Shown here: positions 1-7,635 of the stretch, one piece after another | How positions within the stretch are numbered: the stretch's first letter is position 1 | How the letters are laid out: the number at the start of each line of letters is the position of its first letter | Assembly: GCA_018812395.1 (NCBI GenBank) | Contig: JAHJDS010000077.1 | Span: forward strand, 1-11,110 | DNA: 11,110 nt | Source of the DNA: Pseudomonadota bacterium | GTDB taxonomy: Bacteria; Desulfobacterota; Desulfarculia; Desulfarculales; JAHJDS01 | Direction: 5' to 3' | Made by a program: the position numbers and the translations under genes | Notes under the pieces: generated by a model | Databases searched by the model: none | The model's input: only the letters and a program-made list of their open reading frames with translations | Told to the model about the DNA's origin: nothing

Positions 1-975
1 GACGCCTGCGCCCTGGCCGCCGCCAACAAACTATTGGCCGAACAGTCCCAACACGACGCCAGTCTGACCATCAGCCAGGCGCAGACGATCGCCATGCAGG
101 TGGCCGCGGCCAACGTGGCGGCCAAGAAATACCTGGACGTGAGCGTCTCCGACGTGGCGGTCGGCTTTTGGAATTCCCAGACGCGGACCTTTACCCCGAT
201 CCCCGGGGCCACCAATCCCGACGAGGTCAACGCCGTCAGGGTGACCGTTCGCCGCGACGACCAGACCAACGGACCGATCAGCACCTTCATGGCGGGCATC
301 TTCAATATCAACACGGTCAACGTCCGGTCGTCGGCCGTGGCCTATCTGGGCTTTGTCGGCCAGTCCAGCAAGGGCACGATCCCGGCCCCGATCTACATCG
401 AGGAGACGGCCCTGGGTGACCCGGGCGACAAGGTCTTTCAAGACGTGGAGACCGCCTGGTCGGCCGAAGGGGTGAGTTTCTTCGTCGTGTCGGGCGACGA
501 CTACATGGACTTCAAGAACTACGTGAACGGCCAGAAGCAAATGCCGGCGTTGAAGGTCGGCGACACGGTCTACCAGGTCCACGAGTACTCCAGTTCCTGG
601 ATACAATCCATCTACACCTCCTGGTTGAAAAACCGGTACGACCAGAACAAGGACGCCAACGGGGTGTGGACCGTGCTGGTGCCGGTGGTCGGCGACCCGC
701 CCCAGGCGAGTAAAAGGGGCTTCTGGCGGAGACTGGCCTCGTGGCTCGGCACCGGGACGGCCCAAGCCTGCCAGATTCGGTGGAACGTGCCGCGGGTCAT
801 CAAGGGCTACGTGGCGGTGGACATCATCCATATCGAGACCAGCTCGTCAAGTCCTTATCGCTACTCGCTGAAGTTCAGGCTCTCCGCGGAACAAAAGTTT
901 TTTTCCAAGACCAAGACCGGCGGCCCCGAGTTCGGGTCCGGGGCGAAGGCGGCCATCGCCCGGCTGGTGAAATAG
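1..975 (+). CDS. tadG: TadG/TadE-like Tad pilus assembly protein, 5' end missing
   Basis: The reading frame is open from base 1, so the true start and the usual N-terminal membrane helix lie upstream. 324 codons are visible, ending in TAG at 973-975. The first visible residues (DACALAAANKLLAEQ) match the segment just after the N-terminal helix of TadE/TadG proteins, where these have a D-A-alanine-rich stretch. The part up to about residue 120 (VRVTVRRDD, FMAGIFNINTVNVRSSAVAYLG) is the familiar TadG pattern of a beta-rich periplasmic domain with the phrase 'V.V.SSAVA'. The remaining 200 residues are a soluble C-terminal domain ending in VIKGYVAVDIIHIET and a short basic tail. I see no von Willebrand A metal site, which some TadG proteins carry. 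In the family, TadE/F/G are minor pilus components that act in the periplasm. The stop lies 9 bases before cpaE, so the two are co-transcribed. The TadG name rests on partial sequence and position; TadE is the alternative. Confidence 0.72.
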   Translation, partial: DACALAAANKLLAEQSQHDASLTISQAQTIAMQVAAANVAAKKYLDVSVSDVAVGFWNSQTRTFTPIPGATNPDEVNAVRVTVRRDDQTNGPISTFMAGIFNINTVNVRSSAVAYLGFVGQSSKGTIPAPIYIEETALGDPGDKVFQDVETAWSAEGVSFFVVSGDDYMDFKNYVNGQKQMPALKVGDTVYQVHEYSSSWIQSIYTSWLKNRYDQNKDANGVWTVLVPVVGDPPQASKRGFWRRLASWLGTGTAQACQIRWNVPRVIKGYVAVDIIHIETSSSSPYRYSLKFRLSAEQKFFSKTKTGGPEFGSGAKAAIARLVK

Positions 976-984
976 AGGGGGCTC

Positions 985-2190
985 ATGGCGGCGCTGACGA
1001 TCAAAATCGGGCTGTGGTACCAGAGCCAGGAACTCTACCAGTGGCTCCATACCCTGTCCGAGCGGACGAAACGGCTGTCCCTGGTCTGCGTGGCCGGGAA
1101 CGCGGATGATCTGGAACGGTGCCTGGAAGACCAGACCTTGGACGTGCTGGTGGTCGAGTATGACGCCGCTCGCGAGGATCTGAACTTCCAACTGGAGCGC
1201 TTTCTCCTCCGCCGTCCGGAGGTGCACCTGCTGGTGGTGGCCTCGAGCACCGATCCGGACTCGCTGCTGAAAGCCATGCGTCTGGGGGCCCGGGAATACC
1301 TGGTCAAGCCGGTCAGTGACAGCGAGTTCGCCTCGGCCCTGGTGCGGGTGGCCCGGCTGATGGAGGCCTCCCGGCGTCGCCAGGTCCGGGCCGGGAGGAC
1401 CGTGGCTCTGATCGGGGCCAAGGGGGGACTGGGCGTGACCAGCCTGGCCGTCAACCTGGCCGCCGAACTGGCCGAGATGGGTGGCGGCCGGGTGGGCCTG
1501 TTCGATCTGAACCTGATCAACCCGGACGTGGGTCTCAGTCTGGACCTCGACCCGGGGCACACCCTGGCCAACCTGGCCCGGGCCGAGGGGCGCCTGGACG
1601 AGCTGGCCATCGAGGAGGCGACGGTCGACTTCGAGGGCCGGTTCACGGTCCTGTGCGGTCCCGCCGACTTTGTCGAGGCCGCGGCCGTGGGCCCGGACGA
1701 CGTCGAGAAACTGCTGCTGGTGGCCACGGACAGCTATGACTGGTTGATTCTGGACGTGGCCCCGGGCACGGACGATCGGACCATCAAGGCCCTGGACAAG
1801 GCCCACGTCGTGCTGTTCGTGACCCAGGCCACGGTCTCTGGTCTCAAAAACGCCCAGCGGTCCCTGTCCCTCTTCTCCCGGCTGGGCTACGGCCCGGAAA
1901 AGATCAAGATCATCATCGACCGGTCAGGCCGGCGAGGAGATCTGTCCGCGTCCCAAATCAAGCGCGTTTTGTCGGAGGAGATCTACTTCACCCTGCCCGA
2001 CGACGAGTCGGCGATGCTGGCCGCCGAAGGCGCGGGCAAGCCGCTCCACCGGGTTAGAAGGCGGTCGCCCCTGCGCAAGGCCTGCGCCAAGCTGGCCGCC
2101 CGGCTGAGTCAGGAGGTGGTCGTCGCCAAGGAAAGCGGCGAGCCCAATCCCGGCCTGGAACCATCGGACAACCTCAGAGTGGTGAGCTAA
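985..2190 (+). CDS. cpaE: CpaE/TadZ pilus-localisation protein (pseudo-receiver plus ParA/MinD-like domain)
   Basis: This 401-residue protein starts at ATG 985 behind a GAGGGGG ribosome site. Residues about 5-125 form a receiver-like domain. Its beta-strand LDVLVVEYD has Glu58 where the phosphorylated Asp would sit, while the conserved Lys-Pro (K108-P109 in YLVKPV) is kept. It is therefore probably not phosphorylated by a kinase. Residues about 138-370 are a ParA/MinD-type ATPase fold. The Walker A loop is KGGLGVTS (146-153): the signature Lys146 is present but the usual P-loop Lys is Val151, a deviation common in CpaE/TadZ. Later motifs include LFDLNLINPDVG and DWLILDVAPGTDDRT. In Caulobacter and Aggregatibacter the family places the Tad machine at the cell pole and recruits the other proteins. 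The gene sits between tadG and cpaF, with 3 bases before the next start, as expected for the operon. Confidence 0.92.
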   Translation: MAALTIKIGLWYQSQELYQWLHTLSERTKRLSLVCVAGNADDLERCLEDQTLDVLVVEYDAAREDLNFQLERFLLRRPEVHLLVVASSTDPDSLLKAMRLGAREYLVKPVSDSEFASALVRVARLMEASRRRQVRAGRTVALIGAKGGLGVTSLAVNLAAELAEMGGGRVGLFDLNLINPDVGLSLDLDPGHTLANLARAEGRLDELAIEEATVDFEGRFTVLCGPADFVEAAAVGPDDVEKLLLVATDSYDWLILDVAPGTDDRTIKALDKAHVVLFVTQATVSGLKNAQRSLSLFSRLGYGPEKIKIIIDRSGRRGDLSASQIKRVLSEEIYFTLPDDESAMLAAEGAGKPLHRVRRRSPLRKACAKLAARLSQEVVVAKESGEPNPGLEPSDNLRVVS

Positions 2191-2193
2191 GCC

Positions 2194-3558
2194 ATGACCC
2201 TGATGGACAGACTCCGCGGCTCGGACGGCGCCCCTCAACTGACGGTGGTCGAGCGCCGCAACCGGCGCGGTGACGCCGAGACCGCCTGGCAAGGCATGAA
2301 GTCGCGCATTCATGCCCGCCTGCTCGACGAGGTCGACCTGACGGTCCTGTCCGACATCAAGGAGCAGCACCGGATCCAGGACCTGGAGCAGGCCATCCGT
2401 CAACTGATCGGCGAGGAAACCCGGCCGATGACCTCGACCGAACGGGACAAGCTGGTCGAGGAGATCAAGCATGAGGTCATGGGCCTGGGGCCCCTCGAGC
2501 CGCTGCTGGCCGATCCGACCGTGTCAGACATCCTGGTCAACAACCATAAAATGGTCTACGTCGAGCGCCGGGGCCGACTGGAACGGGTCCGGACCAGGTT
2601 CAAGGACGACGCCCATCTGCTTCAGATCATCGACAAGATCGCCACGTCGGTCGGCCGGCGGATCGACGAATCCTCGCCCATGGTCGACGCCCGTCTGATC
2701 GACGGCAGCCGGGTCAACGCCATCATCCCCCCCCTGGCCCTGGACGGCCCGTCCCTGTCCATCCGCAAGTTCGCCGTGGACCCGCTGAAGGTCGACGACC
2801 TGATCCGGTTGGGGGCCTTCACCCGGGAAATGGCTTTGCTGCTGGACGGCATCGTCAAGGCCCGGCTCAACGTCGTCATCTCCGGCGGGACGGGCACGGG
2901 CAAGACGACCTTCCTCAACGTCCTGTCCGCCTTCATCCCCGAGCACGAACGGATCGTGACCATCGAGGACTCGGCCGAACTCCAGCTCCAGCAGGAGCAC
3001 ATCGTCCGTCTCGAGACCCGGCCGGCCAACCTCGAGGGCTTCGGCCAGATCACCCAGCGCGATCTGGTTCGCAACGCCCTGCGGATGCGTCCCGACCGGG
3101 TGATCGTCGGCGAGGTCAGAAGCGACGAGGCCCTGGACATGATGCAGGCCATGAACACCGGTCACGACGGCTCGCTGGCGACCATCCACGCCAACAGTCC
3201 CCGGGACGCCCTGACCCGCCTCGAGACCATGATCGCCATGAGCGGCGTCAACATTCCGCCCTTCGCCATGCGCCGCCAGATCGCCTCGGCCGTGGACGTG
3301 GTCATCCAACTGGCGCGCCTCAGTGACGGGCAGCGCAAGATGGTCAGCCTCGACGAATTGTCGGGCATGGAGGGCGAGGTGGTGACCATGCAGCAGATCT
3401 TCGCCTGGGAGCAGACCGGCGTCGACGCCCAGGGCCGGGCCCAGGGACGCTTTCAGGTCACCGGCGTCAGGCCGAGGTTCCTGGATCGCATCGAACGGAT
3501 GGGCTTCCAGATGCCGCCCGGGTTGTTCACCCAGCGCTCCGAGGAGATGGCGCTGTGA
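2194..3558 (+). CDS. cpaF: CpaF/TadA secretion ATPase, motor of the Tad pilus
   Basis: This 454-residue hexameric ATPase of the type II/IV secretion family powers pilin assembly from the cytoplasmic face of the inner membrane. The N-terminal region holds the CpaF-typical MGLGPLEPLLADPTVSDILVN and RRIDESSPMVDARL blocks. All catalytic motifs are present: Walker A GGTGTGKTT (231-239), Asp box IEDSAEL with E258-D259, Walker B VIVGEVR with Glu307, and His box GHDGSLATIHA (323-333). The length is normal for the family, and no key residue is missing. The start at ATG 2194 lies 3 bases after the cpaE stop, with GGTGAG at 2181-2186 inside the end of cpaE as ribosome site, so translation is probably coupled. 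The stop overlaps the tadB start. In this family the same ATPase can drive both extension and retraction; which applies here cannot be told from sequence. Confidence 0.97.
   Translation: MTLMDRLRGSDGAPQLTVVERRNRRGDAETAWQGMKSRIHARLLDEVDLTVLSDIKEQHRIQDLEQAIRQLIGEETRPMTSTERDKLVEEIKHEVMGLGPLEPLLADPTVSDILVNNHKMVYVERRGRLERVRTRFKDDAHLLQIIDKIATSVGRRIDESSPMVDARLIDGSRVNAIIPPLALDGPSLSIRKFAVDPLKVDDLIRLGAFTREMALLLDGIVKARLNVVISGGTGTGKTTFLNVLSAFIPEHERIVTIEDSAELQLQQEHIVRLETRPANLEGFGQITQRDLVRNALRMRPDRVIVGEVRSDEALDMMQAMNTGHDGSLATIHANSPRDALTRLETMIAMSGVNIPPFAMRRQIASAVDVVIQLARLSDGQRKMVSLDELSGMEGEVVTMQQIFAWEQTGVDAQGRAQGRFQVTGVRPRFLDRIERMGFQMPPGLFTQRSEEMAL
3541..3546 (+). promoter_or_regulatory. Ribosome binding site of tadB
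   Basis: GAGGAG lies inside the last codons of cpaF, 8 bases before the GTG at 3555. It supports this GTG as the tadB start, in a GTGA overlap where the cpaF stop TGA shares bases with the start codon. This is a sign of translational coupling. Confidence 0.75.
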
Positions 3559-4520
3559 TTTACGTCCTGGCCGGCCTCGTCTTCCTGCTGGTGCTCACCC
3601 TGGGCATGATCGGGGTGGTGCTCTTTTTCGGCGACAGCGTCCGCCTCGGCGCCGGGGGCGAGGCCCGGATGGCCAAGTGGCTCATTGAAAAGGACCAGGG
3701 CCGGCCCCCGGATCAGCTGTTCAAGGACAAGTCCCGCAGCCAAATCGGCTTTCTGGACCGTCTCCTCAGGAAGATGCCCAGCGCGGCCAACTTCGAGCGG
3801 TTGTTCTGGCAGGCCGACCTCCGGGTCAACGTCGGCGTCTTCGTCCTGGGCAGCGCCACCTGCAGCGCCTTCGGCCTGGTGCTCGGTCTGGTCTTCAACC
3901 GGCCGATCATCGCCCTGGTCCTGGCCGCGGTCATGGCCCTGTTGCCCTACCTCTTCCTGAACATCAAACGCCGCCGGCGCCTGTCCGCCCTGGAGCAGCA
4001 GCTTCCCGACGCCCTGGACCTGATCGTCCGGTCGCTGCGGGCCGGACACTCGTTCGCCAACGGCCTCAAAATCGTCTCCCAGGAGATGGACAAGCCCATC
4101 GCCGTTGAGTTCGATCAGGTGGTCAACGAACACGCCTTTGGCGTGCCGCTGGGCCAGGCCCTACAAAATCTGGTCGATCGGGTCGATCTCCAGGACGTCC
4201 GGTTTTTCGCCACGGCGGTCATCCTGCAGCGCGAAACCGGCGGTAACTTGACCGAGGTTCTGGCGTCGCTGAGCGGGCTGATTCGGGAGCGCTTCAAGCT
4301 CAAGCGTCAGATCAAGGCCATCAGCGCCGAAGGTCGGCTGTCGGGGTTGATCCTGACCCTCCTGCCGGTGGGCCTGTTCGCCCTGATGCTCATCATCAAT
4401 CCGACCTACATCGAGCCGCTCTACAACAGCAAGGCGGGGCAGTACATGGTCGGCATCGGCCTGGCCATGCAGCTCCTGGGCATCCTGTTCATCCGCAAGA
4501 TCGTCAACATCAAGGTCTAG
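3555..4520 (+). CDS. tadB: TadB, inner-membrane platform protein of the Tad pilus
   Basis: This 321-residue integral membrane protein has one type II secretion F domain. A hydrophobic N-terminal helix (about residues 2-25) is followed by a cytoplasmic linker, two helices at about 95-135, and a basic turn KRRRRL. The F domain (about 145-270) starts with LPDALDLIVRSLRAGHSF and contains AVILQRETGGNLTEVL, the most conserved TadB block. Two hydrophobic segments follow to the C-terminus. In the family, TadB and TadC form a heteromeric platform over the CpaF ATPase and move pilin subunits into the fibre. The start is a GTG overlapping the cpaF stop by 4 bases. TadC follows after 13 bases. Length, domain order and position are all typical. 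Confidence 0.95.
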   Translation: MIYVLAGLVFLLVLTLGMIGVVLFFGDSVRLGAGGEARMAKWLIEKDQGRPPDQLFKDKSRSQIGFLDRLLRKMPSAANFERLFWQADLRVNVGVFVLGSATCSAFGLVLGLVFNRPIIALVLAAVMALLPYLFLNIKRRRRLSALEQQLPDALDLIVRSLRAGHSFANGLKIVSQEMDKPIAVEFDQVVNEHAFGVPLGQALQNLVDRVDLQDVRFFATAVILQRETGGNLTEVLASLSGLIRERFKLKRQIKAISAEGRLSGLILTLLPVGLFALMLIINPTYIEPLYNSKAGQYMVGIGLAMQLLGILFIRKIVNIKV

Positions 4521-4533
4521 GGGAGAGGGGTCC

Positions 4534-5469
4534 GTGAACACCGGCGCGACGACAATCCTGAGCCCGACGATCATGCTGGGGGGCGGGATCTTTTTGTTCA
4601 TCGGCCTGCTGTCCACCTTTGTCTACATGGCCTTCTTCAAACGCGAACGGTCGACGGACCGGGTGGACCGCCTCGGCGCCCGCAACCTGACGGTCAAACG
4701 GAAAAAGGACGAGAGCCCGATCAAGCGTTTCTTGTCCCGGCTGGCGGGCGCGGACCAGACCGGGAAGAGCGGCCGCTCGAGGCTCAGCCAGCAGTTGATC
4801 CAGGCCGGCATCCGTCACCCGGCCGCGGCGAGCCGGTTCGGGCTGGCCCGGCTGCTGTTGCTGGCGCTCCTGCCGGCGACGTGGCTGCTGCTGCCCTGGA
4901 CCAAGGACCTGTCCGGCAGTTACTACTGGCTGGGCCTGGCGGTGATGTTCGTGGTGGCCTACATGGGTCCGAACTACCTGCTTCGGTTCCGCATCGCCAA
5001 GCGGCAGGACGAGATCAGGCGGACGCTGCCCGACGTGGTCGATTTGCTGGTGGTCTGCGTCGAGGCGGGCCTCGGTCTGGACGCGGCCGTCCGACGCGTC
5101 GGCGAGGACATGGCCCTGTCGGCCCCGATCCTCAGCCAGGAGTTCCGGTTTCTGTCCCTCGAATTGGCCGCCGGCACGCCCCGGGCCCGGGCCCTCAAGA
5201 ATCTGGCCGACCGGACCGGCGTCGAGGACGTGGCCTCGTTGGTGTCCATGATCAACCAGGCCGACCGCTTCGGGGTGAGCATCGGCCGAAGCCTCCGGGT
5301 CCACTCGGACACGGTCCGGACCAAAAGACGGCAAAAGCTCGAGGAGAAGGCGGCCAAGACCTCGCTCAAGCTCCTCTTTCCGCTCTTGTTCTGCATCTTT
5401 CCGACGATTCTGGTGGTCATCGGCGGCCCGGCGGCCATCAAGATCTTCGGTCTGTTTTTTGCTAAGTAA
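4534..5469 (+). CDS. tadC: TadC, second inner-membrane platform protein of the Tad pilus
   Basis: This 311-residue membrane protein with a type II secretion F domain is the partner of TadB. It starts at GTG 4534 after a purine-rich ribosome site (GGGAGAGGGG, 4521-4530). Hydrophobic helices are seen at about 10-33, a pair at about 105-150, and one at the C-terminus ending in IKIFGLFFAK. The F domain begins with LPDVVDLLVVCVEAGLGLDAA, which differs from the TadB version in the same way as in other Tad loci, and continues through FGVSIGRSLRVHSDTVRTKRRQKLEEKAAK. That last block is highly typical of TadC. The stop is 15 bases before the ATG chosen for tadD. Nothing is truncated. Confidence 0.95.
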   Translation: MNTGATTILSPTIMLGGGIFLFIGLLSTFVYMAFFKRERSTDRVDRLGARNLTVKRKKDESPIKRFLSRLAGADQTGKSGRSRLSQQLIQAGIRHPAAASRFGLARLLLLALLPATWLLLPWTKDLSGSYYWLGLAVMFVVAYMGPNYLLRFRIAKRQDEIRRTLPDVVDLLVVCVEAGLGLDAAVRRVGEDMALSAPILSQEFRFLSLELAAGTPRARALKNLADRTGVEDVASLVSMINQADRFGVSIGRSLRVHSDTVRTKRRQKLEEKAAKTSLKLLFPLLFCIFPTILVVIGGPAAIKIFGLFFAK

Positions 5470-5470
5470 A

Positions 5471-5476
5471 AGGGGG
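5471..5476 (+). promoter_or_regulatory. Ribosome binding site that fixes the tadD start
   Basis: AGGGGG stands 8 bases before ATG 5485. The alternative in-frame GTG at 5476 overlaps this site and would leave no usable spacing, so the ATG is preferred. Confidence 0.7.
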
Positions 5477-5484
5477 TGGCGCCC

Positions 5485-6558
5485 ATGGCGAAGACGATTA
5501 AATTCATCCCGATCATCATCGGGTTGGCCCTGCTCCTGGTCGGGTGCTGGAAATCCGGCGTCAGGCCGCTGGTGCGGGGAGAGGTCCAGCGAATGGTCGG
5601 TCAGGTCGGGCCCACCTCGCCTCACGTGGTGCCCGCGCCCGCCAAGCGGACCCCCGAGGCCTACGAACAGAGCGGCGACGCCCTCTATCTGCGCCAGGAG
5701 TGGATGGGCGCCCTCTACCAGTACCACAAGGCCTACGCCCTGCGGCGCAAGTCGGCCCGTCTGCTGACCAAGATCGGCTTGGTCTATCTCAAGATGGGTA
5801 ATTTCAGGCAGGCCCGGGATCGCTTCCGCCAGGCGCTCAAGACCAAGCCCGACAGCGCCGTGGCCTGCCAGGGTCTGGGAGTCATCCTGGTGCTCGACCA
5901 CAAGTACGCCGAGGCCGAACCCTATCTCAAAAAAGCGGTTCAACTCGGCCCCAGGCTGTGGCGGGCCTGGAATTATCTGGGAATCATGTACAACACCAGC
6001 CGCCGCCTGGCCAAGGCCAAGCAATGCTTCGAGCAGGCGATCAAGATCAATCCGAACCACGCCGGCCTGGTGAACAACCTGGGGCTGAACCTGTACCTGA
6101 GCGGCGATCTGGCCGGGGCGGAGCGGTTGTTCCTGAAGGCCGTGGCCATGGACCCCAAGAACCGGCGGTTTAACAACAACCTGGCCCTGGTCTACGCCCG
6201 TCAAGGCAAACTCGACCGGGCCCGCCAGGCCTTCATCGCCGGCAACGGCCCGGCCGTGGCCGCCAACAACATGGGCGTCGTGCACCTGCTCAAAGGTGAC
6301 CGCGGCGCCGCGGCGGACGCCTTTGCCCGGGCCCTCGAGACCAAGACTTCCTACTATCGAAAGGCCCATCAAAACCTGAAAATGGTCGGCGACGTCACGC
6401 CGATCCAAAAGCTGACCTTGGGCGGGCCGAACCCGCGGCCCGCACCAAAGCGCCGGGTGAGTCGGTCCCCTCGGAAAAAGAGGTCAAGGGCTCGTCGGCC
6501 GTCGACCGTCGTCGAGACGCGACTGCCGAGAACGACCGGCGCGACCAGAGGGTTTTAA
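5485..6558 (+). CDS. tadD: TadD-like TPR lipoprotein with an unusual basic tail
   Basis: From ATG 5485 the protein has 357 residues. The N-terminus is a lipoprotein signal: basic start, hydrophobic core IPIIIGLALLL, and lipobox LVGC with the lipidated Cys at position 21. Trp follows the Cys rather than Asp, which fits outer-membrane sorting. From about residue 60 to 310 there are six or seven tetratricopeptide repeats, recognisable by motifs such as IGLVYLKMGNFRQARDRF and NYLGIMYNTSRRLAKA. The last repeats (AVAANNMGVVHLLKGDRGAA) match the TadD family well. TadD is needed for assembly of the outer-membrane part of the Tad machine. The last 42 residues are odd: 15 are Arg or Lys, only one is acidic, and several codons are rare in the neighbouring genes (AGA, AGG, TCA, CCT). 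The gene lies between tadC and the TPM-protein gene. Confidence 0.88.
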   Translation: MAKTIKFIPIIIGLALLLVGCWKSGVRPLVRGEVQRMVGQVGPTSPHVVPAPAKRTPEAYEQSGDALYLRQEWMGALYQYHKAYALRRKSARLLTKIGLVYLKMGNFRQARDRFRQALKTKPDSAVACQGLGVILVLDHKYAEAEPYLKKAVQLGPRLWRAWNYLGIMYNTSRRLAKAKQCFEQAIKINPNHAGLVNNLGLNLYLSGDLAGAERLFLKAVAMDPKNRRFNNNLALVYARQGKLDRARQAFIAGNGPAVAANNMGVVHLLKGDRGAAADAFARALETKTSYYRKAHQNLKMVGDVTPIQKLTLGGPNPRPAPKRRVSRSPRKKRSRARRPSTVVETRLPRTTGATRGF

Positions 6559-6560
6559 CA

Positions 6561-6566
6561 GGAGGG
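6561..6566 (+). promoter_or_regulatory. Ribosome binding site of the TPM-protein gene
   Basis: A perfect AGGAGG lies 4 bases before ATG 6571 and just after the tadD stop at 6558. It is the strongest ribosome site in the operon. It supports both the start of the last gene and the position of the tadD stop. Confidence 0.75.
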
Positions 6567-6570
6567 CGTT

Positions 6571-7635
6571 ATGGATCCGAGACTGATGGACAACCGGGGG
6601 CGGCGGCGCGACGGCCCGGAGACGCGCTTGAGACCGGGCTCTCTGGTGTCGTACGCCCGTCGCAGCGTGGCCCTCATCCGCCACCGGCAGCAGCGTCTAT
6701 ACCACGACCTGCGGCGCCTCACTCTGTTTCAACGCTACCTGCGACAGCTGGGACTGCCGGACGGCGAATATCCGGCCGCAACCATTGACGACTTTCTGAA
6801 ACTGGTGCGCCAGAGGCTGGGGCCGCGGGAGCGCGACCTGTTCTCCCGGGCCATCTACGGCTTCCTGCTCAATCAGGACGTGGCGCCGGAGCCGGTCGAG
6901 AAGGTCGTCGCCCGGCGGCCGGGCAAACGACCGCCCCATCGGATGAGCCGGCCCCTCAAGGCCGGGGCCGGTCTGGTCGGACCGGTGTTTCGGACCGGGT
7001 CCTTGGTCGCTTTGGGGATTTGCCTGACGCTGTTCCCGTTCTTTTCCCACACCTCGCCGTTGCCGTCCAAGTCACCGGCGGTGGTGACGATCGTCCGGGG
7101 ACGGATACATCCGGTCCAGGTGGAGATGCTTCGCTCGGGCCTGTCCCTGTCCGAGCTGGTCGCCTCCCGTCCGGCGCCGATGGTGACGCCGCCGACCCCG
7201 ATCAAGGCCGCGGGGGATTCCTCCCGGCCGCTGGCCCGCTTCGTCAACGACCCCGACGGCGTGCTGCAGCCTTGGATCAGGGCCATGCTGGCCGACTTCT
7301 GTCTGTCGCTGGCGGCCGCCACCGGGCTCCGGCCGCTGGTGGTCACCGTCGAGCAGACCAAGTTCGAGCGGACGGCGGAACTGGCCCAAAGCCTGATGGC
7401 CGCCGAGGGCACGCCCAAGACCGTGCTGCTGGTCATCGTCAAGCAGCGGCGGGCCGTCCACCTGCGCGTCGGTCGAGCCTTGTGGGGCTCTCTCAGTCCG
7501 GGCCTTTGCGGCCGAATACTGGACCGGAGCGTGGTGCCGCACCTGCGTCAGGGGCGTTACATCACGGCCATCAAGGCCGGACTGAGGGCCGTGGCCGAAC
7601 AAGCCGGTCGCCAAAGGGCCCTGGCGGTTCGTTAG
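6571..7635 (+). CDS. Single-pass membrane protein with periplasmic TPM domain, last gene of the Tad operon
   Basis: This 354-residue protein has three parts. Residues 1-140 are cytoplasmic by charge, very rich in Arg (RRRDG, YARRSVALIRHRQQRLYHDLRR), and match no domain I know. Residues about 143-160 are one hydrophobic helix (GSLVALGICLTLFPFF). Residues about 220-345 look like a TPM domain, the fold of YgcG and of plant TLP18.3/Psb32. It opens with FVNDPDGVL, continues with GLRPLVVTVEQT, TVLLVIVKQRRAVHLRVGRALWG, and ends with VVPHLRQGRYITAIKAGLRAV, which is the typical 'P.f+.G.y..ai..g' ending. TPM domains have been linked to phosphatase activity or to repair and assembly of membrane complexes, but no reaction can be assigned here. 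The gene starts 12 bases after tadD, so it belongs to the operon. Its stop overlaps the stop of the convergent regulator gene. A role in the pilus is inferred only from position. Confidence 0.82.
   Translation: MDPRLMDNRGRRRDGPETRLRPGSLVSYARRSVALIRHRQQRLYHDLRRLTLFQRYLRQLGLPDGEYPAATIDDFLKLVRQRLGPRERDLFSRAIYGFLLNQDVAPEPVEKVVARRPGKRPPHRMSRPLKAGAGLVGPVFRTGSLVALGICLTLFPFFSHTSPLPSKSPAVVTIVRGRIHPVQVEMLRSGLSLSELVASRPAPMVTPPTPIKAAGDSSRPLARFVNDPDGVLQPWIRAMLADFCLSLAAATGLRPLVVTVEQTKFERTAELAQSLMAAEGTPKTVLLVIVKQRRAVHLRVGRALWGSLSPGLCGRILDRSVVPHLRQGRYITAIKAGLRAVAEQAGRQRALAVR

Noticed and set aside
721..770. Internal stretch of the TadG-like protein (FWRRLASWLGTGTAQAC) as a signal peptide or lipoprotein start of a separate gene
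   Set aside because: It lies in the middle of one continuous frame with no ribosome site or start codon before it; the hydrophobic stretch is too short and the Cys context is not a good lipobox.
847..1806. A 319-codon open frame on the minus strand opposite cpaE
   Set aside because: It overlaps the end of the TadG-like gene and cpaE, and has the Gln/His/Gly-rich composition of a shadow frame.
5476..5484. GTG 5476 as start of tadD
   Set aside because: It overlaps the only ribosome site; ATG 5485 is 8 bases behind that site and gives a normal lipoprotein signal.
4510..6408. A 632-codon open frame on the minus strand opposite tadC and tadD
   Set aside because: It runs opposite well-recognised tadC and tadD, its composition is the Gly/Pro/Gln/His-rich type of antisense frames in GC-rich DNA, and it shows no domain.
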